DNA of 64,000 bases, from contig CBDDBX010000019.1 of assembly GCA_965225955.1 (NCBI GenBank), positions 69,523 to 133,522 on the forward strand, read 5' to 3'. Of this stretch, positions 28,746 through 36,684 are shown in pieces. Both the position numbers and the translations under genes were made by a program. How positions within the stretch are numbered: position 1 is the stretch's first letter; every line of letters starts with the position of its first letter. The notes beneath the pieces are model-generated. The model saw nothing but the letters and a program-made list of their open reading frames with translations, was not told the origin of the DNA and did no database searches. Source of the stretch: CBDDBX01 sp965225955 (GTDB taxonomy: Bacteria > Acidobacteriota > Aminicenantia > UBA2199).

Positions 28746-29464
28746 TGAATAGTTCAGAAAGGTATAGAGGGGAGGGAAGCCGCTACATTTCTGATAATGA
28801 GAGCTGGCATGCTGAAGACTCTGCGTGGAAAGCCGGAAAGATTTTCAGAATTCTGCAGCAGAATCAGCTGAATCCCTCTACTGTAGCTGATGTGGGATGT
28901 GGAGCAGGGGAGATTCTCAGTCAGCTCTATAATAAATTACCTGAAACAACTGTTTTTACTGGTTTTGATATTTCTGAAGATGCTCATCGTCTGAGTTCTG
29001 AAAGAGCTAAAAACAGATTAACTTACAAGTGTCAGGAGTTTGGATCAGCAGAAGAGTATTACGACCTTATTCTGCTTATAGATGTTTTTGAACATGTAGA
29101 AGACTACATGGGTTTTTTGAAAAAAATAAAACCTAAAGGAAAGAATTTTATCTTCCATATACCTCTGGACCTTTCTGTTCAGACAGTAATGAGGAATAAA
29201 CTGACTGATTTCAGGAATAAATTCGGGCATCTCCACTATTTTTCCAGAACAACAGCTATGGAGACACTGAAAGATTGTGGATATGTGATAAAGGACTGGT
29301 TTTATACTGCCGGATCTCTTGAACTGCCTCCACTCTCTTTTAAAGCACGTCTTGCGGTTACACCAAGGAAAATAGTATATTACCTGAATAAGAATATAGC
29401 CAGCTGTATATTTGGAGGGTTTTCCTTAATGGTTCTGGCTGAAAGTAAATCTGATATGGAGTAG
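28745..29464 (+). CDS. Class I SAM-dependent methyltransferase
   Basis: This is a 239-residue protein with VADVGCGAGEILSQL (motif I), FTGFDISEDAHRL (motif II), LILLIDVFEHVEDY (motif IV) and HLHYFSRTTAMETL near residue 160. The pattern is that of Methyltransf_23-type enzymes common in glycan clusters. It starts within the stop of the GT-B gene (TAATG). Functionally it parallels the methyltransferase module of the fusion protein, although the similarity appears limited to the family motifs. Confidence 0.75.
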   Translation: MNSSERYRGEGSRYISDNESWHAEDSAWKAGKIFRILQQNQLNPSTVADVGCGAGEILSQLYNKLPETTVFTGFDISEDAHRLSSERAKNRLTYKCQEFGSAEEYYDLILLIDVFEHVEDYMGFLKKIKPKGKNFIFHIPLDLSVQTVMRNKLTDFRNKFGHLHYFSRTTAMETLKDCGYVIKDWFYTAGSLELPPLSFKARLAVTPRKIVYYLNKNIASCIFGGFSLMVLAESKSDME

Positions 29465-29471
29465 GTAAAAT

Positions 29472-30212
29472 ATGAGTAGAGTTTCAGATAAAAGATTAGT
29501 GGCACTTATTCCTGCAAGAGGAGGATCAAAAAGAGTGCCCGGGAAGAATATAAGATTACTCACAGGGCATCCTCTTATTGCCTATACAATTGCTGCTGCA
29601 AAAGCAAGTGGAGTATTTTCAGATATAATTGTTTCCACGGATTGTGAGAAAACTGCTGAAATTGCACGGTTCTATGGTGGAGAAATTCCTTTCATGAGAC
29701 CGGAAAAATATGGTCGTGACAGTTCCCCTGATATTGAGTGGATTAAATATACCCTTGAGAAGTTAAGGGATGAGGGGCGGGAGTGGGACTATTTCTCAAT
29801 TTTAAGACCAACAAGTCCTTTTAGAAAGGGACATACTATAAAAAAGGCTGTGGATACACTTCTTAATAGTGCAGATGCAGATTCAATAAGAGCTGTAGAG
29901 AAATGCGGAGGCCATCCTTATAAAATGTGGAAGCTGGGTGAAGAATTCATGAATCCCCTTTTTAGCGCACCTGAAGGTGAAGTTCCATACCATAGCAGGG
30001 GTTATCAGACTCTACCTGAAATATATGTGCAGAATGCGAGCCTTGAAGTAGCTGCCTGCAGAGTAATATTTGAAAACTATTCTATATCCGGTAGCCGGAT
30101 TTTACCTTTTGTATCAGAGGAGTATGAAGGCTTTGATATAAATACCACTTTTGACTGGATTGTTGCTGAACATCTTGTAAAGGAAGATCCTGCAATATTA
30201 CCGGAACTATAA
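29472..30212 (+). CDS. Acylneuraminate cytidylyltransferase-like CMP-sugar synthetase
   Basis: This is a 246-residue protein. LIPARGGSKRVPGKNIRLL, VSTDCEKTAEIA, RPEKYGRDSSPDIEW and LRPTSPFRKG are the CTP- and sugar-binding motifs of the NeuA/KdsB-type cytidylyltransferase family. It would activate a nonulosonic-type acid (sialic, legionaminic or pseudaminic acid) or a related sugar with CTP. No NeuB-type synthase lies in the window, so the partner enzymes must be elsewhere or the substrate is different. It has a ribosome-site-like GTAGGTAAA and is followed two bases later by a GT4 gene. Confidence 0.75.
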   Translation: MSRVSDKRLVALIPARGGSKRVPGKNIRLLTGHPLIAYTIAAAKASGVFSDIIVSTDCEKTAEIARFYGGEIPFMRPEKYGRDSSPDIEWIKYTLEKLRDEGREWDYFSILRPTSPFRKGHTIKKAVDTLLNSADADSIRAVEKCGGHPYKMWKLGEEFMNPLFSAPEGEVPYHSRGYQTLPEIYVQNASLEVAACRVIFENYSISGSRILPFVSEEYEGFDINTTFDWIVAEHLVKEDPAILPEL

Positions 30213-30213
30213 G

Positions 30214-31290
30214 ATGCATATACATCTGCTTATTCCTTCTCTTGAATATGGTGGTGCCCAGAAGGTGGCAGTATCTCTGATTAACGAGTGGGCTAAGGAA
30301 CATAAGGTTACTCTGGTCCTTTTTCATGATCTTGTGGAGTACAATATTGACGAAAGAGTGGAGAAGGTAATTCTCGGGGTTAAAAGATCTCCTTTAAGAT
30401 TAAAAACAGGAGTAGAGGTGTTGAGAGCTGCTCAGAAACTTCACTCTTATATAAGTACCTGTGATGGAAAACTTCTCTTCTATGGAATAATGGAGTCGGC
30501 CAACCTTGTGCTGTCAATTGTAAAGAAGCTGAGACCTGACAGGCTTTTTGCTATTGGAGGCAGCCATACCAATGTTGTTCGCTATGGCAGTTATACAAAA
30601 CTTTTCGGTTTGTACAGGCATCTTGATGTGCTGGTAACAGTATCACAGTATATGAGAGACTGGTTCATAGAAATGGGCTTGAGGGAATCTGTAGTTAAGT
30701 TTATTCCAAATCCCGTTAACAGAGAAGAGATACTGGAAGGAGCTTCTGAACAAATACCCGAAGACCTGAATAAACTCATTTCTCAAGGTAAGTTTATTCT
30801 GGGAGCAGGACGACTTGTTAATGTAAAAAATTTTGAACTCCTGATAAAAGCTTTTAAGATAGTTGTTGGGAAGAGGCCGGATATAAACCTTGTAATTCTT
30901 GGTGAAGGGGAGTTAAGAGTTGAACTTGAAGCCCTTGTTGAGAAGCTGGGACTGGAGAATATCGTTCATATGCCAGGTCATAGAGATAACCCCTATATAT
31001 GGATGAAACATGCAGAGGTTTTTGTTCTAAGCTCTGATTTTGAAGGGTGGCCAAATGTATTGCTGGAAGCTCTTACTCTTGGAACATCTGTTGTATCTAC
31101 AGATTGTGATTCCGGGCCTGCAGAAATTCTTGAAAAAGGAGAACTGGGAAACCTTGTGCCCGTAGGGGACGATGTGGCTATGGCGAAAGCTATAGATTCT
31201 GCATTTGAGGTAGAGGGGGTTGCAGTAGAGAACAGCAGATGGAGTATTGATAATGTTGCCGGGAAATATCTGGAGCTTGCTGATGATTAG
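30214..31290 (+). CDS. Glycosyltransferase family 4 (GT-B)
   Basis: This is a 358-residue protein. LIPSLEYGGAQKVAVSL is the N-terminal GT4 motif, GAGRLVNVKNFELLIKAF the post-linker segment, and SSDFEGWPNVLLEALTLG has the E-x7-E donor-binding motif. All hallmarks of a complete GT4 retaining glycosyltransferase are present. It overlaps the small membrane protein gene that follows by 8 nt. It is likely among the last glycosyltransferases of the cluster; the donor is unknown. Confidence 0.8.
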   Translation: MHIHLLIPSLEYGGAQKVAVSLINEWAKEHKVTLVLFHDLVEYNIDERVEKVILGVKRSPLRLKTGVEVLRAAQKLHSYISTCDGKLLFYGIMESANLVLSIVKKLRPDRLFAIGGSHTNVVRYGSYTKLFGLYRHLDVLVTVSQYMRDWFIEMGLRESVVKFIPNPVNREEILEGASEQIPEDLNKLISQGKFILGAGRLVNVKNFELLIKAFKIVVGKRPDINLVILGEGELRVELEALVEKLGLENIVHMPGHRDNPYIWMKHAEVFVLSSDFEGWPNVLLEALTLGTSVVSTDCDSGPAEILEKGELGNLVPVGDDVAMAKAIDSAFEVEGVAVENSRWSIDNVAGKYLELADD

Positions 31291-31720
31291 AGTGCCGGAC
31301 AGAATTCTCAGGAAAATAGTTCCTGTTCTATTAATAACATCAGCTCTGATACTGGGATATAAGTATATTGTCTGGAACTGGTATAAAGTTGAAGATAATA
31401 TCGCTCTCATTAAGAATATAGCAGAAGCACCTAAACCGGAAGTTTTTAAAATAAGCAGAGATAAATCAGATCTGTATATTAAAGTTTTTAAGTACCGTGA
31501 AGACGGATGTTATCTTACCGGAGATGTGCCGGAGGGTATTTTAAAATCGGAAAATATAAGCTTCAGCATTAATGGAAAGGAGCTTAAACCTATTGTAAAA
31601 AAGAGAAATTCTCAGGTTTTAGGGTTTGCAGATGGAAAGAGAACATACACAATTGCATCAGAGAGACTTAATAGAGAAGAATTTATAAAGATATATCGGG
31701 AGCTCAGAGGAATTCGCTGA
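31283..31720 (+). CDS. Small membrane-anchored hypothetical protein
   Basis: This is a 145-residue protein of no family I recognise. An N-terminal membrane segment (residues ~10-27, IVPVLLITSALILGYKYIV) is followed by a ~110-residue predominantly beta soluble region (LYIKVFKYREDGCYLTGDV, ISFSINGKEL). The start ATG 31283 overlaps the preceding gene's stop; an in-frame ATG at 31247 lies inside that gene. It appears to close the operon, with a 113-nt gap following. It may be a glycan-cluster accessory protein (inference from position only). Confidence 0.5.
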   Translation: MIRVPDRILRKIVPVLLITSALILGYKYIVWNWYKVEDNIALIKNIAEAPKPEVFKISRDKSDLYIKVFKYREDGCYLTGDVPEGILKSENISFSINGKELKPIVKKRNSQVLGFADGKRTYTIASERLNREEFIKIYRELRGIR

Positions 31721-31783
31721 CTCTTGTGAAAAAATTATTAAAAATTCACTAAAAGTTTCAATATTCAAAATTTTGGTTTGCAT

Positions 31784-31829
31784 CTTCCTGTCTCATCTTT
31801 TAAGATACTGTTAGAAGAGACAGAGGAGG
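31784..31829 (+). promoter_or_regulatory. Inverted repeat overlapping the ribosome site of the small ORF at 31834
   Basis: CTTCCTGTCTCATCTT (31784-31799) can pair with AGAAGAGACAGAGGAGG (31813-31829). The strongest block is TGTCTC/GAGACA. The right arm includes the AGGAGG ribosome site of the following 42-codon ORF, so the hairpin could hide it. This is a visual pairing without energy calculation. Confidence 0.3.
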
Positions 31830-31833
31830 CTTA

Positions 31834-31962
31834 ATGTTAAAGAAGATATTATTAGTTGTTATTGTGTTCTTTTTTATCCTTGGATTAGGGGACTCCAGTG
31901 CTTTATCCGGTTCAGGAGATTGTCTGGAAAAAGTAAATCACAACAACACAGCTACTGGCTGA
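31834..31962 (+). CDS. Tiny secreted or membrane peptide (42 residues)
   Basis: ATG at 31834 is preceded by a consensus AGGAGG ribosome site at optimal spacing. The product begins MLKKILLVVIVFFF, a lysine-then-hydrophobic signal-peptide or membrane segment. It ends in a short polar tail containing one cysteine (SGSGDCLEKVNHN) before TGA. There is no lipobox in the usual position. The strong ribosome site and possible terminator immediately downstream argue it is real. It could equally be the 5' remnant of a lost secreted protein. Function unknown. Confidence 0.45.
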   Translation: MLKKILLVVIVFFFILGLGDSSALSGSGDCLEKVNHNNTATG

Positions 31963-31976
31963 CTTCTTCAGCTTTT
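31958..31976 (+). terminator. Weak hairpin plus T-run after the tiny ORF
   Basis: GCTGA (31958-31962) pairs with TCAGC (31968-31972) over a five-base loop, and four T follow. The 14-base palindrome CTTTTAATTAAAAG (31972-31985) lies next to it, near the stop of the opposing permease gene at 31988. Together they may terminate transcription from both sides. Confidence 0.35.
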
Positions 31977-31987
31977 AATTAAAAGGG

Positions 31988-34399
31988 CTATTGCCTGAGA
32001 ATTGATGCGGGATTTTCAGATGCAGCTCTGTATATTCTTATTGATGTTACTGCAAGCATCATAATCATAGTTATTAAGCCTGCCAGAACAAAATACCATA
32101 TTGTAAGATCAACTCTGTAAGCAAAATTACTCAGCCACTCCTCCATAAAGAGCCAGGCTGCGGGAACAGATACAATTGTGGAAATAAGAAATATTCTGAT
32201 GAACTCCACATTCAGTAATCCCACTATATTTTTAACTCCTGCGCCTCCAACCTTTCTTATACCTATCTCTTTCCTTCTATCTCTGGTAACCATTATTACA
32301 AGGCCTGTAAGTCCAATACAGGATATAAGAATAGCTATTGATGTAAAGAGAAGGAGAATGCTCTGATATCTCATATCTGATTTATAAAGAGAGTTCAATC
32401 GCTGGGACAGAAATCTGAAATCAAAAGGAGCAGCAGGATATATCTTCTGCCATATCTGTTCAATCTCTTTAAGAACTCCTGCGGGGTTTGATGTTTTCAA
32501 TTTTACATCGTAACTGCCAAAAATAGCTGGATGGTTGTTGTAGTAGAGAGTAGGCTGAACCGGAGAGTGAAGGCTCATCTGATTAAAATCAGCAACCACT
32601 CCTGTAATTGTGAGAGTATCTTTACCTCCTGATTTGACCTTCTGCCAGAGTGCTTCCTGAGGTGAAGAGAACCCGAGAGCTTTTACAGCAGATTCATTGA
32701 TTATTATCTTACCCTTATCTTTTTGGTATGAATCACTAAACTCCCTTCCTCTGATAAACCTGATAGAGTGTACTTTGAAAAAATCCTTATCTATCATATG
32801 ACTTTTAAACGAGATATTTGGTATCTTAATGCCTCTGACGTGAGTGATGCGATTAGTCTCAGTTACTTCATCTCCAATAGTATATTTAGCACTTGACACA
32901 GCTTCTACTCCATTAATTCCTGATACTTTATCTCTGAAGGATCTGTATAGCCGGGTTTTGTTTTTGTTAAGGTTAAGAGTTCTTGGGGCTTTAAGAAGAA
33001 CTGTGCCCTCTTCACTGTACCCTTTAGTAAAACTACTTATAAAATCAGATTGCCTGTTTATTACAACTACAGAACTTATAAGAATTGTTGTAATAGTCAG
33101 TTGAAACACTGTCAGCCATCTTTTACCTGATCTTTTGCCAGTTGTGGGTTGTGCGGTAATCGGGAATTTTCTGATTTTATAAAACCAGGCAGATATGTAT
33201 AAGGCTGATAGAGAGGTTATAGCTAAAACTGCCAGTGGAAAAAACAGAGTAAAACCGGGATTACTACTCAGATAACCAACAGTGTCTATTCCACTCAATG
33301 ATCCGAAACTACTCAGACATAATAGGGAGATAATCAATGAAAGAGTTCCTGCAATAGAATTAATAATCAGGGATTCTGAAAGAAGTTCCAGTAGAATCTC
33401 TCTTCTGTCTGCTCCGAGAAATCTTCTGATTTTAAGGTTAGATGATTTTTTAAAAAAGCCTGATATAAGAATATTGGCATAATTAATCCAGGTAATCAGA
33501 AGAATAATGATGCCTATAAAAACAACTATTTTCAATTTAAGAGGATCTGCTTTAGGTTTGAATTCATTTTCCAGATGAGGCAGAGTGTGTATTTTATCCA
33601 GCTCCTGAAGTTTAAAAAAGACCTTTATGCCTGCACCACTGAATTTATCAGGAAGATTGCTGTTAACTGTGCTGTCAATCTTTGCCTGTATTATAGCGGT
33701 ATCTGCGTTGTTTCTTAATTTCACATATGTGTAGAGCCAGTCAGAGCCATACCAGTTACGATCTTTTACTCCGTATTCTCCAAGAAGATTATCCAGAGTT
33801 GAAAGTGAAAGCAACAGCTTAAAATTGAAGTGAGAGGTTTCCGGTATATCTTTATAAACCCCTGTTACTTTAAATGACATATACTCGTTCAGATATAGTA
33901 TCTTACCAACAGGGTTCTGATTATTGAAGAATTTTTTAGCTATAGATTCAGATAACACCATACTTAGTGGATCTTTCAGAGCTGTTGAGGGATTACCACT
34001 TATCATCTCAAGAGGGAAGAGTGAGAAGAATGAAGGATCGGTCCATAACAGATCTACATCATTAGCTTTAACTTTATCTCTGAAAAGAAGGCACTTTTCA
34101 TATCCGGCTCTGCAATAATCTTCCACTTCAGGGAGTTTATCTTTTAATAATGGTCCTACAGCATATACTGAAGTGGCTCTGCTGAATAGGGTTTTACCGT
34201 CCTGAATCTGGGTATAACTTAATCTGAATAGTTTATCTTTCTGTGGGATAAATTCATCATATCCGGTTTCATAGTTGTGATAGATCAGAATAAAGAAGCA
34301 GGCGGTAAATCCTGCGGTTAACCCGATAATATTGAAAATAGATGAAACTCCGTTTTTAAGAATATTTCTCAGAGTTATTGTAAAGCCGATGCTTCTCAT
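31988..34399 (-). CDS. FtsX/MacB-type ABC transporter permease (duplicated, ~800 residues)
   Basis: This is an 803-residue protein with two permease halves. Each has a periplasmic MacB-like domain (GYDEFIPQKDKLFRLSY..., and the second half from ~residue 450) and FtsX segments (residues ~20-45, ~285-310, ~340-360, ~395-415, then ~685-705, ~740-760, ~775-795). LTGLVIMVTRDRRKEIGIRKVGGA is the typical C-terminal FtsX coupling signature. I chose the ATG at 34399 because AAGGAG lies seven bases upstream and the MRSIGFTITLRN start matches the family. No ATPase gene is adjacent. Proteins of this length are usually stand-alone permeases that pair with an ATPase elsewhere and export peptides or lipids. 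Confidence 0.8.
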   Translation of the reverse strand: MRSIGFTITLRNILKNGVSSIFNIIGLTAGFTACFFILIYHNYETGYDEFIPQKDKLFRLSYTQIQDGKTLFSRATSVYAVGPLLKDKLPEVEDYCRAGYEKCLLFRDKVKANDVDLLWTDPSFFSLFPLEMISGNPSTALKDPLSMVLSESIAKKFFNNQNPVGKILYLNEYMSFKVTGVYKDIPETSHFNFKLLLSLSTLDNLLGEYGVKDRNWYGSDWLYTYVKLRNNADTAIIQAKIDSTVNSNLPDKFSGAGIKVFFKLQELDKIHTLPHLENEFKPKADPLKLKIVVFIGIIILLITWINYANILISGFFKKSSNLKIRRFLGADRREILLELLSESLIINSIAGTLSLIISLLCLSSFGSLSGIDTVGYLSSNPGFTLFFPLAVLAITSLSALYISAWFYKIRKFPITAQPTTGKRSGKRWLTVFQLTITTILISSVVVINRQSDFISSFTKGYSEEGTVLLKAPRTLNLNKNKTRLYRSFRDKVSGINGVEAVSSAKYTIGDEVTETNRITHVRGIKIPNISFKSHMIDKDFFKVHSIRFIRGREFSDSYQKDKGKIIINESAVKALGFSSPQEALWQKVKSGGKDTLTITGVVADFNQMSLHSPVQPTLYYNNHPAIFGSYDVKLKTSNPAGVLKEIEQIWQKIYPAAPFDFRFLSQRLNSLYKSDMRYQSILLLFTSIAILISCIGLTGLVIMVTRDRRKEIGIRKVGGAGVKNIVGLLNVEFIRIFLISTIVSVPAAWLFMEEWLSNFAYRVDLTIWYFVLAGLITMIMMLAVTSIRIYRAASENPASILRQ

Positions 34400-34529
34400 A
34401 ATTCTACTCCTTACTGGATTTATATGATAAGTAAATTTTAGTATAACAATAGATATGTAATATATCAATGAGATTTGGATATCTGATTGAATGTTAAATT
34501 AACTTTACTTTTTTACGCTTGTCTTTTTT

Positions 34530-34560
34530 TTGAAAACATAGATGAATTTTCTGATATAGT
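34530..34560 (+). promoter_or_regulatory. Possible promoter for the GPP34-like gene
   Basis: TTGAAA (34530-34535) is followed by GATATA/TATAGT (-10-like, 34553-34560), with a 17-19 base spacer depending on register. It lies ~40 bases upstream of the GPP34-like ATG in the divergent 197-bp gap. Match quality is moderate only. Confidence 0.3.
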
Positions 34561-34596
34561 TTGTAGTAGTAACTCATTAAATAATATGGAGGTCTT

Positions 34597-35283
34597 ATGA
34601 AAACCAATCTTATAGACGAACTGCTTCTTCTGGGGCTGAACGACTCCAAAGGAGATTTTGATGTAGATCTTTCTGCTCTTGCTTACGGACTGGGAGGAGC
34701 TCTTGTTCTTGAACTGATTCTTAATAACAGAATTTCTATTGTCAGTGGAGTTGTAAGGATTAAGGACAGTAGGTTTATCGGTGAACCGATTATAGATAAG
34801 TATTTTCAGAAGATTATGGAGTCTAAAAAAGAGAGAGAGTTATCATTCTGGATTGAGAGCCTGAGTACTGCCGGTGAAGACCTTAAATATACAACAATAG
34901 ATAAACTTGTTGCTGGTGGAATACTTAGAATGAGTAAAGAGAAGGTTCTATGGGTCTTTAATACTAACAGATACCCTGCACGTAACGCTACTCCTGAAAA
35001 CAGACTAAGGAAGAGACTAAACGATATTATTGTTAAAGAGTTGAAGCCAGAACTAAGAGAAGCAATGCTTCTGAGTATGATAAATTCCTGCGGTATGGTA
35101 TCTGATATTTTTGGTTCATCCAGAGAGAAAGCTTATAAGAGAAGAATAAAAGAGATTGCTGAAGGAGAAGAGGTTGCTGTTGCAGCAGGTAAAGCAATTA
35201 AAGAGGTAAAAGATCATATCGATGCTGCTGTTATGACTGCAGTTACTACTTCTCTGGTAACTACAACAATAATAAACAGTTAG
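34597..35283 (+). CDS. GPP34 (GOLPH3/Vps74)-family phosphoprotein
   Basis: This is a 228-residue protein. LIDELLLLGLNDSKGDF followed by ALAYGLGGALVLELILNNRI matches the start of the Golgi phosphoprotein 3 fold (LLLGLxDxxG...GLxGxxLxEL). The central TTIDKLVAGGILRMSKEK and FNTNRYPARNATPENRLRKRL match the following conserved blocks. Eukaryotic members bind phosphatidylinositol-4-phosphate and sort glycosyltransferases; bacterial members have no settled function. A strong GGAGG ribosome site precedes the ATG. The C-terminus (~35 residues, valine/alanine/threonine-rich) is hydrophobic. A small membrane protein gene follows 21 bases later. Confidence 0.72.
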   Translation: MKTNLIDELLLLGLNDSKGDFDVDLSALAYGLGGALVLELILNNRISIVSGVVRIKDSRFIGEPIIDKYFQKIMESKKERELSFWIESLSTAGEDLKYTTIDKLVAGGILRMSKEKVLWVFNTNRYPARNATPENRLRKRLNDIIVKELKPELREAMLLSMINSCGMVSDIFGSSREKAYKRRIKEIAEGEEVAVAAGKAIKEVKDHIDAAVMTAVTTSLVTTTIINS

Positions 35284-35304
35284 TTCTCTTTCAAAATTAA
35301 TATT

Positions 35305-35487
35305 ATGAAAAAGAAGAGAACAGACTATAACGCTTTTGTATCAATAGGAATTGCATTTATTGGTGCAGGTATAGCTTCTATTTCAACAACTAACAGAGGG
35401 GTAGGACTGGGACTTCTTACCCTTGGTATAGTCTATTTAATTACCGGAGTTGCAAAAACGGGAAAAAGTAATCGAAAAAAACCGTAA
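35305..35487 (+). CDS. Small two-segment membrane protein
   Basis: This is a 60-residue protein with a basic N-terminus (MKKKRTD), two hydrophobic stretches (residues ~11-27 and ~31-49) and a basic C-terminal tail. It lies 21 bases after the GPP34-like gene and is probably in its transcript. I recognise no family. The charge pattern fits an inner-membrane hairpin with both ends in the cytoplasm. Confidence 0.5.
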   Translation: MKKKRTDYNAFVSIGIAFIGAGIASISTTNRGVGLGLLTLGIVYLITGVAKTGKSNRKKP

Positions 35488-35520
35488 ATCAAACTGTTCT
35501 GTTAATGTTTGGGTAATGTC

Positions 35521-35549
35521 TTGATTTCTTCGGTTTCAGAATGTACAAT
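35521..35549 (+). promoter_or_regulatory. Sigma-70-type promoter for the LysE-type exporter gene
   Basis: TTGATT (35521-35526) and TACAAT (35544-35549) are separated by exactly 17 bases. This gives 4/6 and 5/6 matches to the housekeeping consensus. It lies 46 bases upstream of the ATG at 35596, which has a GGGAGAG ribosome site. Confidence 0.5.
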
Positions 35550-35595
35550 CTGAACAGTCCAAAAACTACTTAAATTGTATTAAAGGGAGAGATCT

Positions 35596-36219
35596 ATGTA
35601 TATTGAACAGGCTATAGTATTTGGTATTACCGCTCTTATTGCTTCGATTATTCCGGGACCAGCCATGCTGATGGCTCTTACTCACGGTATGAATCACGGA
35701 GCTGCCCGCACAACTGCTTCTGCATTGGGTAATGTTTCTGTAACTATTTTTCAGGCGGGACTCTCTTTAACAGGTCTGGGAACAGTACTTGTGGCTTCTG
35801 AAACAGTATTTCAGGTAATCAAATGGGGAGGAGTTGCCTACCTTATATATGTTGGAATATCTGTACTTTTATCATCTGAGCTATCCTTTAAAAGAGATAG
35901 TAATAGTGAAAAAACTGTGTCTTTTAAAAAACTCTTTGGTCAGGGAGCTATGGTAACGGCAGGTAACCCAAAAGCTGTTATATTCTTTACTGCTGTTTTT
36001 CCGCAGTTTATAAGAGAAGACGGGTCATATTTGTCTCAGGGGTTAATTCTTATATCTCTCTGTGCCTTTTCAGCTTTTATAAGTTTTATGGTGTATGCAA
36101 TTGGGGGGCAGAAAATTGTCAATGTTCTCTCAAATGGTTTTTTCAGGAAATATTTCAAAAAGGTCCTGGGATTAACATTCATTGGAGCAGGAATTGGGCT
36201 TGCATTAAGTAAAAAGTAA
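35596..36219 (+). CDS. LysE/RhtB-family amino acid exporter
   Basis: This is a 207-residue protein with six hydrophobic segments. IIPGPAMLMALTHGMNHGAARTTASALG is the family signature near the N-terminus, and AMVTAGNPKAVIFFTAVFPQF (residues ~115-135) is the second conserved block. It exports amino acids such as homoserine, threonine or lysine derivatives from the cytoplasm. Length matches the family (about 205). A VOC-family gene follows 25 bases later with its own ribosome site, so the two may be co-transcribed. Confidence 0.82.
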   Translation: MYIEQAIVFGITALIASIIPGPAMLMALTHGMNHGAARTTASALGNVSVTIFQAGLSLTGLGTVLVASETVFQVIKWGGVAYLIYVGISVLLSSELSFKRDSNSEKTVSFKKLFGQGAMVTAGNPKAVIFFTAVFPQFIREDGSYLSQGLILISLCAFSAFISFMVYAIGGQKIVNVLSNGFFRKYFKKVLGLTFIGAGIGLALSKK

Positions 36220-36244
36220 AATTAGTTTTACATAAGGAGATAAA

Positions 36245-36676
36245 ATGAAACAGTCAATTGTACATATTGCATTAGTAGTAAAAGATTATGATGAAGCAAT
36301 AGAGTTTTATACAGAAAAGCTCAATTTTGAGCTTCTTGAAGACACTTACCAGGCTGAGCAGGATAAGAGGTGGGTGGTTATAGCACCACCAGGATCAAAA
36401 GGTACAACTATACTTCTTGCAAGAGCTTCAAAGCCGGTTCAGGAACCATTTATAGGTAATCAGGCGGGAGGCAGGGTTTTTCTTTTTCTTAATAGTGACG
36501 ACTTCTGGAGAGACTATAATGAGATGGTTTCCAAAGGGATAAAGTTCATAAGAGAGCCAAAAGAGGCGGATTATGGAATGGTTGCTGTTTTTGAAGATCT
36601 CTATGGCAATTTATGGGACCTACTTCAACTTAAACCTGATCACCATATAGCCAGAAGGTTTGCTGATTCAGAATAG
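36245..36676 (+). CDS. VOC-superfamily (glyoxalase/bleomycin-resistance fold) protein
   Basis: This is a 143-residue protein. IVHIALVVKDYDEAIEFYTEKLNF is the first beta-alpha-beta-beta-beta unit with the usual metal His, and FEDLYGNLWDLLQL the last unit with the terminal metal-site region. The fold supports metal-dependent lyases, dioxygenases and resistance proteins; no specific activity can be assigned. AAGGAG lies before the ATG. It ends 8 bases from the convergent flavodoxin gene. Confidence 0.75.
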   Translation: MKQSIVHIALVVKDYDEAIEFYTEKLNFELLEDTYQAEQDKRWVVIAPPGSKGTTILLARASKPVQEPFIGNQAGGRVFLFLNSDDFWRDYNEMVSKGIKFIREPKEADYGMVAVFEDLYGNLWDLLQLKPDHHIARRFADSE

Positions 36677-36684
36677 TTTTTTTA

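Noticed and set aside
1..31720. Search for Wzx flippase, Wzy polymerase or an ABC exporter in the glycan cluster
   Set aside because: None of the membrane proteins shows those family features; the polytopic ones fit GT39-like or LPG-synthase-like proteins better, so I did not call a transport route.
31966..31990. CTTTTAATTAAAAG palindrome as an operator
   Set aside because: It lies at the 3' ends of two converging genes, not at a promoter, so a termination-related role or chance A+T palindrome is more likely.
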